A DNA stretch of 41,005 nucleotides from Planctomycetota bacterium (GCA_003671195.1 QWPJ01000023.1:1-41005), one strand, 5' to 3'. Shown: positions 7,194-14,685, counted from the stretch's first letter. A program made the numbers and translations. Notes: a model not told the origin generated them from the letters alone.

Positions 7194-7379
7194 TGAGGTA
7201 ACTTATTCGAACTCGTGAATGAAAATCGAGGTCAATATGTATTTACGGCTAACCTCACGTCACTGACGTAAAAACGCCACAATAGTAAACGCACAACTGC
7301 ACCAACGAAAAACGAACGACCATGATGGCCGTCCGTTTCGATTGCCTATAGTTCTGTAAGATTCGGCTGTGGTTTCTTG

Positions 7380-8039
7380 CTACTTCTCACGTCGGCGGCG
7401 ACGAGCGGCACCGATTCCAGCGACACATGCACCGATGCCGAAGATGGCGAGGCTAGTGGGTTCAGGAACTGCTCCAGAAGAAACACTGTATTCAATGGTG
7501 CCGTTCCAAATTCGTGGCGAAAATACGCTTCCGCCGACGACGAACGGAACATTCTTTGCGCTGAAAAGCGTCAAGGAAAGGTCACTGTTGCTGTAGAACT
7601 CGTTTGTACCATTCCCGGCTGTATACGAGTGACCCCAGTTACTCGACGAGACGATAGCGATGCCCGTAACGCCAACCCCAAGAGAAAAATCCGTGACGTC
7701 GAACTCCGATGGATTGTTATTGCCCGCTGAATCTCCGAGACCAGAACTGACCAGCGTCCATCCGGCAAGACTGGTTTGAAATCCACTGGATGTTCCAGAT
7801 CGCGTGTAAACGTCCATATTGCCGAGAACGAATGATTCACTTGTGTTCGTAAATAGCTTCTTAATCGTGATCCCGTCAGGGCTCAATACATTGATGTCAA
7901 AATAAACGGCACCACCTTCATTTCCGCCGTTATTTGAAGCAAATAGCGTAGTGATGGTCGCCGCCTGCACCTGCCCCGCCGAGGCGGTCAGTACTGCCAG
8001 AAACGCGACCACCAGTTGAAACAACTGAAAACATCTCAT
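7380..8039 (-). CDS. PEP-CTERM sorting-domain exported protein
   Basis: A 219-residue exported protein. Residues 1-26 form a signal peptide (cleavage near QVQA-A). The middle is a beta-rich region full of S, G, N and T, with no enzyme motif seen. The C-terminus is a textbook PEP-CTERM signal: VPEPTSLA near residue 191, a hydrophobic helix FGIGACVAGIGAA, then RRRRREK. In other bacteria such signals are processed by exosortase (EpsH/XrtA-like) enzymes during export, often in exopolysaccharide-producing cells; no exosortase is in this window. The gene lies opposite to the integrase, inside the tRNA-repeat-bounded unit, so it looks like cargo. Function beyond surface or matrix location is unknown. 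Confidence 0.9.
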   Translation of the reverse strand: MRCFQLFQLVVAFLAVLTASAGQVQAATITTLFASNNGGNEGGAVYFDINVLSPDGITIKKLFTNTSESFVLGNMDVYTRSGTSSGFQTSLAGWTLVSSGLGDSAGNNNPSEFDVTDFSLGVGVTGIAIVSSSNWGHSYTAGNGTNEFYSNSDLSLTLFSAKNVPFVVGGSVFSPRIWNGTIEYSVSSGAVPEPTSLAIFGIGACVAGIGAARRRRREK

Positions 8040-8249
8040 CGAAAAATCTCCTCAAAATAGAACGAACAAAAAATTTCCTTACAGGTACATTTCTCATCCC
8101 TAAGTCGACACGTAGTTATAACCCCCCCCCGCACGGTCAATGCCTGTAAATCGGCAAAACCCGAATAATCGTCAAAATAGTTAGGTTTTTTTCTTTTTCG
8201 GAATCTCAGCAGCGAAAGGCAGGTCAAAGCCCGTAATCCTGACGCCACA

Positions 8250-8295
8250 GAGGCGGCAGGATTCATCACAGGCATTGTTCGAATCCTACCGCCTC
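8250..8295 (+). other. Hairpin pairing with the tRNA-3'-end-like repeat
   Basis: GAGGCGGCAGGATTC (8250-8264) is complementary, with one mismatch, to GAATCCTACCGCCTC (8281-8295), which is the tRNA-like core of repeat copy 2. The result is a 15-bp stem with a 16-nt loop, resembling an acceptor/T-arm minihelix. Copy 1 (5130-5180) has no such left arm. It lies about 210 bases before the start of the minus-strand PEP-CTERM gene. It may be a chance product of inverted duplication, a folded attachment site or a terminator-like structure. Confidence 0.45.
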
Positions 8296-8315
8296 CATCG
8301 ACGTGGATCGGTGCC
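8268..8315 (+). repeat. tRNA/tmRNA 3'-end-like direct repeat, copy 2 (possible att site)
   Basis: This carries the same core TTCGAATCCTACCGCCTCC plus A as 5130-5180, with ACAGGCA on its left and CGTGGATCGGTGCCA on its right. Spacing differs by a few bases on each side of the core. As in copy 1, only the 3' part of the RNA is present. Directly downstream (8355) begins copy B of the ~208-bp repeat, so three repeat types meet here. Confidence 0.6.
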
Positions 8316-8354
8316 AGACCGAGCCATGCAAAAACCACAGTGTTTCGACTACTT

Positions 8355-8561
8355 GCGCGACTCGAAAAACGACTCGATTTTCGGTGCGCGACGCGAAATA
8401 CAACGCCGCAGGCGCCATGCACCGAGTTGCATGGGCGCAACAGAACTCCCAAACAATTGGCCAGAAATGCGAAAAACCCTGGGAAAACCAGGGTTTTGCA
8501 GCGGAGAGGACAGGAACCGAACTTTTCGATGTTTTCCCAATGTTTTTGAAGAGTGCGAGAG
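8355..8561. repeat. ~208-bp structured dispersed repeat, copy B
   Basis: This is a close copy of 1273-1480. It contains a perfect hairpin, AAAACCCTGG-GAAAA-CCAGGGTTTT, like an intrinsic terminator with an A-rich left side and a T-rich right side. In copy A the right arm has mutated. The stem GCGCCATGCA/TGCATGGGCGC is kept in both copies, which is compatible with selection for structure or with recent duplication. The rest of the gene-free stretch 8040-8621 holds the tRNA-like repeat and hairpin described above and a run of nine or so C residues near 8121. Confidence 0.75.
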
Positions 8562-8621
8562 ATGGGGATAAATCGCTACGATCCCAAAAAACAATGCACC
8601 GAACGGGCAATCTTTTCTCTA

Positions 8622-8840
8622 TTACGGAACAGTCGGAGCAGAGACATCACTAGACACTGGCTTGGGCTGCCGGGTTGTGGATGCCACGGACTGGGGATCG
8701 TATATTCGAGCTGGAAGTGTAATCGTGTCTCGTTCCCTCGACTTGATGTCGGCGACGATCTTCTCAAGATCATTGCCGAACTGTGCAGCCAATTCGCGTT
8801 TGATTCTTAGGATTTCATCATTGATAGGATCGGTCGTCAT
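8622..8840 (-). CDS. Small antitoxin-like partner protein, module 3 (orphan)
   Basis: A 72-residue protein starting MTTDPINDEILRIKRELAAQF, then NDLEKIVADI, clearly related in its first ~45 residues to the proteins at 3098-3361 and 1539-1766. The last 25 residues are rich in P, S, T and V. Here the toxin gene that should precede it is reduced to its last 14 codons (8844-8888), whose stop lies 3 bases before this ATG. The gene is therefore an orphan partner. If the family are antitoxins, an intact orphan could still neutralise related toxins in the cell; this is inference. Confidence 0.6.
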   Translation of the reverse strand: MTTDPINDEILRIKRELAAQFGNDLEKIVADIKSRERDTITLPARIYDPQSVASTTRQPKPVSSDVSAPTVP

Positions 8841-8843
8841 TTT

Positions 8844-8888
8844 TTAAGCTCCAAACAGTTCATCCGGCGAACAAATCGAAGGTGGGTT
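8844..8888 (-). pseudogene. Last 14 codons of a third PIN toxin
   Basis: In the frame ending at TAA 8846-8844 the sequence reads NPPSICSPDELFGA. This matches the end of the intact toxin (VICTPEQLL) and lies in the same position, 3 bases upstream of the small partner gene. A stop at 8891-8889 and integrase-derived DNA soon after show that the rest of the toxin has been deleted. The motif is short, so confidence rests on its exact position. Confidence 0.6.
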
Positions 8889-8939
8889 TTACTCGCGAAA
8901 CGAGACTCCTCGGCGAGCTGAAGGTTTTTCGCATTCTAC

Positions 8940-9038
8940 CAAAACACCGTCGACGAGTTCGTACCCCGCGACATAGTCGAAAAGCTGATGTAGAAGGCCA
9001 ACCCTGTTTGGCAAGTGATCTTGGGACTGAGTCGCTAC
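8940..9038 (+). pseudogene. Internal fragment of tyrosine integrase (copy 3)
   Basis: Bases 8949-9038 translate as VDEFVPRDIVEKLM, stop (TAG 8991-8993), then KANPVWQVILGLSRY. This aligns with residues 196-225 of the intact integrase (VNEFVPQEVVDKLM and following). It ends just before the catalytic GGLR and passes into the inverted repeat at 9051. It is a dead relic and the third trace of the same integrase in the island, complementary in extent to copy 1 (which starts at residue ~242). Confidence 0.82.
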
Positions 9039-9050
9039 CCCGTTTTTCTT

Positions 9051-9133
9051 AACCACAGAACACACCGAACACACGGAAACGAATCCTCCCACCGGTATGT
9101 CATCTTTCCGTGTGTTCGGTGTGTTCCGTGGTT
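9051..9133. repeat. Long inverted repeat with 29-bp arms
   Basis: The left arm 9051-9079 (AACCACAGAACACACCGAAC and on to ACACGGAAA) is complementary to 9105-9133 with a single mismatch; the loop is 25 nt. The arms themselves are built from near-repeats of CACACCGAA/CACACGGAA. Such hairpins often sit between genes in planctomycete and cyanobacterial genomes and give spurious cysteine-rich open frames in both directions. From here to the lipoprotein gene at 9354 nothing else was recognised. Confidence 0.75.
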
Positions 9134-9353
9134 CCTCGCTGTTGTCTGCAGGTTCCCGCGAACCGCCTGGAGCTATTTAGCCGGGTCGTTGTTGGGCTTG
9201 CTAGCAATTCCGCCACAAAGACCCATCGCCGGTCGAATGCAAAAAACCGTATGGCATCACCCAGGCACTATTTGCTAAAAACCACCCGGCGGGCAGTTCC
9301 TCTGGACGCGGACACCTACGGTTCGAAAACGGATTTTCGGGAGTGTATCAACG

Positions 9354-10070
9354 ATGGATTCGAATTTCTTGCAAGGGAAAAACCCCAAAACCGCGATTCA
9401 AAAGACCGCTTTCCAAAAGCCTAGGCATTGGGTATTTACTTCGGTTGCGATCCTGTCTCTGTGCGGAGCCCTGGTCTCGACGAGCGGTTGCACCAATTTG
9501 CTCCGCACCATTGTGGTCTTGACCCATGATCCCAACGTCAAACCCGAATACGATATCGTCAAAAAACGTGTCGCTCTGGTCACTACCGTCGATGGAATGT
9601 CCACCAAGGACGCCTCTGCGTTGGTGATGTCGAACGGTTTTAAAGCGCTGATCAAGAAAGAGCTGAAGAAGAAAGTGGTGTTTATCGATCAAGAAGAGGT
9701 CGATCGCGCCTTCAACGACCAGCCATTGGAATCGAAGAACTTCGCCGAAATCGCCTCCCAAACCGGTGCCGATTGCGTCATCTTCGTCGATATCAAAGAC
9801 CTGAAACTCAAAAGGGACAAAACCCTCTACCAAGGCTCCTGCCAATGCGCCGTCAAGGTCTACGAGCCCGATGCTGGCAAATCGAGTGTCTACCAAGAAG
9901 AGATCAACGATCTGGTGCACCCCTCGGGAGGCAAGCCGATTACCGAGTGCACCGAGGCCCAATTCCGCGGCCACTACCTGAGCTTGCTCGCCCGCCGTGC
10001 TTCACGCCTATTTTACAAATGGGATCCCAACGAGGATTATGCCCAGGATGCTGCTGCGGCGGCTCTCTAG
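9354..10070 (+). CDS. Predicted lipoprotein of unknown function
   Basis: A 238-residue protein with a charged N-terminus, a hydrophobic stretch (WVFTSVAILSLCGALV) and the lipobox-like STSGC near residue 46, so it is probably anchored by lipid in a membrane after cleavage. The mature part contains NPK/DPNVKPEYDIVKKRVALVT and later TGADCVIFVDIKDLKL, giving an alternating beta/alpha feel. It resembles small planctomycete lipoproteins that recur without assigned function. A GGAG lies 11-12 bases before the ATG. It is followed 8 bases later by another exported protein on the same strand, suggesting a two-gene unit. No catalytic motif seen. Confidence 0.75.
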   Translation: MDSNFLQGKNPKTAIQKTAFQKPRHWVFTSVAILSLCGALVSTSGCTNLLRTIVVLTHDPNVKPEYDIVKKRVALVTTVDGMSTKDASALVMSNGFKALIKKELKKKVVFIDQEEVDRAFNDQPLESKNFAEIASQTGADCVIFVDIKDLKLKRDKTLYQGSCQCAVKVYEPDAGKSSVYQEEINDLVHPSGGKPITECTEAQFRGHYLSLLARRASRLFYKWDPNEDYAQDAAAAAL

Positions 10071-10078
10071 GAATTACC

Positions 10079-10900
10079 ATGGCTCTTTACATTCGATCGA
10101 TTCTTGCAGTGATGTTGATTCTCGGAATTCGACTGCCCTTCGGGGATCAGGCGACCTCGGTTGCTCTTGGACAGAACCAAGAGTCGCGGCAGATCGAGTT
10201 TCGAATCGATACGGATATCTACGGCGACGAATCCAAGCCGCCGATCCAGTCGACTCAGACGATGTTCCTTGCCACCAAAACGATCGAATGGGACGATACC
10301 CATCGCCGTTTGCTCCTGGTCGATTATCTCGACCGCTCCATCACCCTTGCCGATCTTCCCGCACAGCGGAAATACCGATTGGCTATGAGCGAACTTTCCG
10401 AACGCTTAAGCCGTCTGCAAGCGCAGATGACAGCCCAGGAAAACGGAATATGGACCAGTTCGACTCCCCCCCGTTGGACCGATGGGGGGTTCTTCGAACT
10501 CGGTTGCGAGCGATCGGCCTACCGATTCAAAACCACCCCTCCAAAGGTCCAGGCGATGGCGACCCAGTATGCCGACTTTGCCGATTGGTCGGTCAAGATG
10601 CATGCGGTCAATCCACCCTACAAACCACCTTTGCTCAGAATGCAACTCAATGCCTACCTGAGGGCTCAAGGTGAATTGCCCACGGAGATTCGATTGACGG
10701 ACCTGCGCTCCGACCCGAACCGTACGATCAGCTCCAAGCCGGTCATCGCTCGACTGATTGTCCAAGACCAACTCACGGGTCAAGATTCCGATCGGGTCGG
10801 GGATTGGGAAGTCCTGGCCTCGACGCTCAAGACCGTCTCGGAGGTTGAATATTTCCAGCAAGCCAACTCGGGACCTACGAATAAGCTTCTTCGGAGATAA
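10079..10900 (+). CDS. Exported protein of unknown function
   Basis: A 273-residue protein beginning MALYIRSILAVMLILGIRLP, a signal peptide. The frame is open much further upstream, but that part overlaps the lipoprotein gene, so the ATG at 10079 is chosen. The mature region has an opening segment RQIEFRIDTDIYGDES, then KTIEWDDTHRRLLLVDY and a helical middle, with no recognisable enzyme motif. It starts 8 bases after the lipoprotein stop and is probably co-transcribed with it, so the two may act together at the cell envelope. It ends 12 bases from the 3' end of the converging rnc gene. Confidence 0.75.
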   Translation: MALYIRSILAVMLILGIRLPFGDQATSVALGQNQESRQIEFRIDTDIYGDESKPPIQSTQTMFLATKTIEWDDTHRRLLLVDYLDRSITLADLPAQRKYRLAMSELSERLSRLQAQMTAQENGIWTSSTPPRWTDGGFFELGCERSAYRFKTTPPKVQAMATQYADFADWSVKMHAVNPPYKPPLLRMQLNAYLRAQGELPTEIRLTDLRSDPNRTISSKPVIARLIVQDQLTGQDSDRVGDWEVLASTLKTVSEVEYFQQANSGPTNKLLRR

Positions 10901-10912
10901 CTTCCCGAAAAA

Positions 10913-11686
10913 TTAATCGTGATTCTCGGCCTTGTTCATCAGCTTTTGGATGTAGCTGTTGGGGAAAGGAGGCTCCTCGCCTCGAAGTTCGGCCAAAGCA
11001 TTCGCAGCGGCCCTCTGTTCGGCATCCTTCTTGCTTCGCCCCCAAGCCGAGGCGTAACGCTTACCGGTGATCTCTGCGGCCACTTCGAAATACTTGCTGT
11101 GATCCGGACCACTTTCTCCCACCAAACGGTAGACCGGGGAGCCCTTACAACTTCCTTGGACCAGTTGCTGCAAAAGGGATTTGTAATTCCCGATGCTATG
11201 GCCTTCGGCCGCCAGACGAAGTTCGGCATCGAGAAATCGAAGGATAAATTTTCTGGCCTCCTCGAGCCCTGCGTCGAGAAACACTGCCGCAACAATCGCT
11301 TCGAAAACATCGCTCAAGAGGGACCGAGGCATCCCGCTTTTGAGCATCCCACGGCCCACGATCAAGCATTCCTCGAGTCCGAGCGATTTGGAGACCTTCG
11401 CGCAAACCCGCCTCGAGACGACCACCGACTTGATCTTTGTCAGATCCCCTTCCAGGTATTCGGGATAAGACCGAAACACCTGTTCGCAGACGACCATCCC
11501 TAAAATGGCGTCTCCGAGAAACTCCATCCGCTCATTCGAATCCGACCGACTCGATGCGACACTCGCATGGGTCAAAGCCGATATCACGAGTTTAGGATCG
11601 TTAAATCGATAGCCGATCCGCTGTTGGCACAACTCGGATTTCTCTTCAATGCTCAGGGCTTCTTCCGGCGAATCCGACTCTTTCAT
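10913..11686 (-). CDS. rnc: Ribonuclease III
   Basis: A 257-residue double-stranded-RNA endonuclease used in rRNA and mRNA processing. The family signature NERMEFLGDAIL is at residues 51-62, with the metal-binding acids Glu55 and Asp59; the second acidic patch is SDVFEAIVAAVFLD. The catalytic domain is followed by a C-terminal double-stranded-RNA-binding domain beginning near NYKSLLQQLVQ and ending with the KKDAEQRAAANALAEL helix. ATG 11686 is chosen over an upstream TTG (11713) because GGATAGG precedes it at normal spacing. It is last in the minus-strand run beginning with the FKBP gene, 63 bases after the metallophosphoesterase gene. Confidence 0.96.
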   Translation of the reverse strand: MKESDSPEEALSIEEKSELCQQRIGYRFNDPKLVISALTHASVASSRSDSNERMEFLGDAILGMVVCEQVFRSYPEYLEGDLTKIKSVVVSRRVCAKVSKSLGLEECLIVGRGMLKSGMPRSLLSDVFEAIVAAVFLDAGLEEARKFILRFLDAELRLAAEGHSIGNYKSLLQQLVQGSCKGSPVYRLVGESGPDHSKYFEVAAEITGKRYASAWGRSKKDAEQRAAANALAELRGEEPPFPNSYIQKLMNKAENHD

Positions 11687-11749
11687 ACAACCTATCCAGA
11701 TTTTCAGGTTCAACGGAGTCTAACGCGACAAGCCATCTTCGAAAAGTAC

Positions 11750-12934
11750 CTACTTGTATTTTCGCAATTCAAGAACCGAGACTTCCGGCAAACAGCCGAG
11801 TCGAATCGGGTGAACCCCCGAGATCCCACGGCTGACGTGCATGAGAGTAGGGGGCTGATGAAACACACCCGAGGCAAACCGACTCCCGTACTTACTCGGC
11901 GCGATGACCGGACCGATCCACGGGAATCGGATCTGCCCCCCATGGGTATGGCCACAGAGCAATAGCGAGAGATCCTGTTTTTTTCCCCAAGCAAATTGGT
12001 CGGGGGAATGGGAGATTCCAAGTCGAAACTCGTCGGCTTGGGCCTCGGCAGACGAGAATCCTGGGGTCGTTTCACGGTGGAACCAAGGCCGTTCGTTGCC
12101 CAGGACCACGACCTGGCCGAGCGGCGTTTCCAAACGGTAGTCGTATTGCCCGCAATCGAGCCAACCGAGTTGGGTCATCACCCTTCGAACCGTACTATCG
12201 AGGCCACAGGCTCGATCGTGATTTCCTAGAACGAAAAGCCTTGGTATCGAATCTCCTAAATTCCCGAAGATCATCGGCAGACTCGGCAAGGCTTCGGGCT
12301 TATCGATGATGTCCCCCGAGAGACACAGCAGATGAATCTCCTGAGAGACCAACCACTCAAGGGCATGGCGAAAGTACTCTGGTGGAATCTCTCCGGTCAA
12401 ATGGATATCGGAAAGGTGCCCTATTCTCAACCCTACCAAGCCATCCGGGATTCGATCGAGAAGCAACGACTTGGTGTTCGTTTCCAAGTGCATCAATTGA
12501 TTGCCAGGCAACTTCAAACTTTTTCGAGCATGAGAACCCACGAGCCATTGCGGGTTGCTTCGGTGCAGATGCTTGTCGATATCGGTCTGGACCGTTCTGT
12601 AGCGATCGCTCGCGGTGTGGAACTGAGGGCGATGCAAAAGCCACAACGGGCCGGCGATGAGCCCGAATCCGATGGCAAATAGGCTGTAGGTGTAGCTCCA
12701 TGGCGATAGCTTCGAGAGCTCGCCGAACCGCAACGGATCGTTCGTGCCTTCGAAGGCCATCAAGAGCAAAGGCAAAATCAAGCAAACCAGGACGATCCCT
12801 TTTTCAATCGCTTTAATCGTTGCGCGATGAAGTCCTGTGGCATTGATGCGATTGAATAGCGAGACCCAGAATCCAATATGCCCGATGACGAACAAGACCA
12901 GCACTATCCAACGAAAAAGAATCGACCAGTTCAA
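11750..12934 (-). CDS. Membrane-anchored metallophosphoesterase
   Basis: A calcineurin-like phosphoesterase. All five motifs are present: DIH in GHLSDIHLTG, GD in CLSGDIID, GNHD in VLGNHD, the His of SHSPD, and GHTH in LCGHTHGGQ, coordinating two metal ions. Several hydrophobic segments at the N-terminus (RWIVLVLFVIGHIGFWV and later ones) place the enzyme in the membrane, as in the YkuE-like group. The frame stays open into the preceding gene, but no ATG is present near its end. TTG 12934 is the first plausible start, 25 bases after the regulator's stop, giving about 394 residues; the start remains uncertain. Substrate unknown. Confidence 0.88.
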   Translation of the reverse strand: MNWSILFRWIVLVLFVIGHIGFWVSLFNRINATGLHRATIKAIEKGIVLVCLILPLLLMAFEGTNDPLRFGELSKLSPWSYTYSLFAIGFGLIAGPLWLLHRPQFHTASDRYRTVQTDIDKHLHRSNPQWLVGSHARKSLKLPGNQLMHLETNTKSLLLDRIPDGLVGLRIGHLSDIHLTGEIPPEYFRHALEWLVSQEIHLLCLSGDIIDKPEALPSLPMIFGNLGDSIPRLFVLGNHDRACGLDSTVRRVMTQLGWLDCGQYDYRLETPLGQVVVLGNERPWFHRETTPGFSSAEAQADEFRLGISHSPDQFAWGKKQDLSLLLCGHTHGGQIRFPWIGPVIAPSKYGSRFASGVFHQPPTLMHVSRGISGVHPIRLGCLPEVSVLELRKYK

Positions 12935-12959
12935 GTTGGCTACCGCTTTTGGATGATGG

Positions 12960-14513
12960 CTATCGTTGGGGTCCCGATGCTGGATTCTCCTCGATGAGCA
13001 GCTCGGTGACACCGAGGAGTTGGTCGAGATGAAAAGGTTTGTAGAGGATAGCTTTGCGATGCAGTCCAGCTTGCCGAGCCTTGACAATCGAGTGGCCTGG
13101 ATCGTATCCAAAGCCGGTCATCAATGCGATGGGGACATGATCGAGGATCTTCTGAAGCCTCAACATCAACTGGTACCCCGAATAGTCCGGCAGTTTGATG
13201 TCGGTGATGATCACATCGTACTTTTCGTCGGAACTGCGGACCATCGCAACGGCTTGGTCGCCGCTTTGGGCCGTCTCGACGATGCAACCATAGCGTTCGA
13301 GCAACGCATGGGCATCATTGCGTACACTCTCGTCGGAGTCGACGACCAAGATCCTGCGACTGACGAGTTTCGCGTAGTGTTGGTTGAGTTCCCAATTGGA
13401 GGTTGGGTCGAGCGGGACGAGCGATTGGCCGATGCTTTGGATCGACTTTTTGATGCTGCGGGCTTTGCTCAAAACACTCCGTAGCTTTGCGACACTCTCG
13501 GGGTCGTGCCCGATGTACTTCTCCATCAGAAAGACCGCATCGAGCAATAGGTCGTCGAGGGGAAGCGAGACGGCTGCATGGATCGCATCGCAGCTTTGCT
13601 GGGCCGCATTGGTGCGCTGCGCGACGAGCAGCTCGAGGGTATTGAGCGAAACGGCTACGTCCCGAGCGAAAATCTCAAGAAACTGCTGGTCGCTCTCCGA
13701 GAACGCCGCAAGCTTAGGACTCTCGACATTGATCGTACCGATGACGGCCTCGTGCAAGAGGATCGGGACGGTCAACGAACTGCGTGCCCCTTTGAAGGCC
13801 TCCAGATACATCGGATCGCTCGAGGTGTCTTTGCATAGGTAGCTGACCGCATTGGCAGCCACCCATCCGGTAACCCCATTGTTCGAAGCACTTGCCATGA
13901 GCCTGCGATCCGCTGCAGCTTGGTCGATCCCAACCGATAGCAATGGGATCAAGTTTCCTGTGGATTGCTCGAGCAAGCGGATCTCGATGACATCGATGTT
14001 CAGAAGGTCTTGTGTGTAATGGCGGATGTTGTCTTTGAGCAGGTCGATTCTCTGCTCGACATCCATCGCGAAAATCTCATCGGGCTTTAAATCCGTCAAC
14101 CTCGCACCGGCCTGATGGATCGCCGCGAGCTTTTGCTCCTGGAGAACCTCGTCGGTGATGTCCCGGAGCGTCACGACGATCCGGCTGTCAGTCGGATCCG
14201 AAACGCAAACTGCTTGAACCTGAAAATACGAAGGCTTGGCCGTCGTCTCGTTGGGCTCACGCTTGAGTGTCGCACGCGAAACTTGATGCTGCTTAAGGCA
14301 TGCCTCTAAAGGACATACCCCAGGACTCTGGACTTCAGGGTATCCGAGCGCACTGTAGAAATCTTCCCCAACCCGATCGACTCGGCCAAACCAGTCATTG
14401 AACCATTGGTTCGCCCAAACAATCGTCCTCGATGGAGCCAACACGGCTACCCCCTCGGGCAATCGGTTCAGTATTTCGTGGGATGCAATCCCGGCCAAGT
14501 TGATATCTGCCAC
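12960..14513 (-). CDS. PAS-GAF-REC signalling protein without kinase domain
   Basis: A 517-residue cytoplasmic signalling protein. Residues ~10-125 form a PAS domain (ILNRLPEGVAVLAPSRTIVWAN), ~145-295 a GAF domain (GVTGWVAANAVSYLCKDTSSD), ~300-365 a helical linker and ~386-510 a receiver domain, with phosphoacceptor Asp438 in DVIITDIKLPD and the conserved Lys in YKPFH. No HisKA/HATPase domain or output domain follows, so it probably senses a ligand and receives a phosphate from another protein, or acts by protein contact. It stands between the sugar-nucleotide genes and the phosphoesterase on the same strand, 172 bases after the guanylyltransferase gene. Confidence 0.88.
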   Translation of the reverse strand: MADINLAGIASHEILNRLPEGVAVLAPSRTIVWANQWFNDWFGRVDRVGEDFYSALGYPEVQSPGVCPLEACLKQHQVSRATLKREPNETTAKPSYFQVQAVCVSDPTDSRIVVTLRDITDEVLQEQKLAAIHQAGARLTDLKPDEIFAMDVEQRIDLLKDNIRHYTQDLLNIDVIEIRLLEQSTGNLIPLLSVGIDQAAADRRLMASASNNGVTGWVAANAVSYLCKDTSSDPMYLEAFKGARSSLTVPILLHEAVIGTINVESPKLAAFSESDQQFLEIFARDVAVSLNTLELLVAQRTNAAQQSCDAIHAAVSLPLDDLLLDAVFLMEKYIGHDPESVAKLRSVLSKARSIKKSIQSIGQSLVPLDPTSNWELNQHYAKLVSRRILVVDSDESVRNDAHALLERYGCIVETAQSGDQAVAMVRSSDEKYDVIITDIKLPDYSGYQLMLRLQKILDHVPIALMTGFGYDPGHSIVKARQAGLHRKAILYKPFHLDQLLGVTELLIEENPASGPQR

Positions 14514-14685
14514 ACCTATCTCCAGGCTCCCGGTTGGCTTGTTACCGGCTCGCTAATGACCGCCTCTTGTGGGGGCTCCCCAAGGGACTTCTTGGCGGTT
14601 GCCAAACACGGACTTTTTCTAATCGCTCTGCCTAATAATATAGGCTATGGAGAGTCGGGAGCAACCGCGATAGGAAAAACCGTGG

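Larger units (their letters stand above)
5130..8315. mobile_element. Putative ~3.1-kb integrative element: xis-like, integrase, PEP-CTERM cargo
   Basis: The unit is bounded by direct repeats of a tRNA/tmRNA-like 3' end (5130-5180 and 8268-8315, 3136 bp apart). It contains a decayed FCCH-like gene, an excisionase-like gene, a full-length tyrosine integrase and a PEP-CTERM protein on the opposite strand. There are no replication, conjugation or capsid genes. Both ends carry only the 3' fragment of the RNA gene. One intact end would be expected after a single clean insertion, so the present arrangement probably follows several insertions or a deletion. Boundaries are inferred from the repeats. 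Confidence 0.5.
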
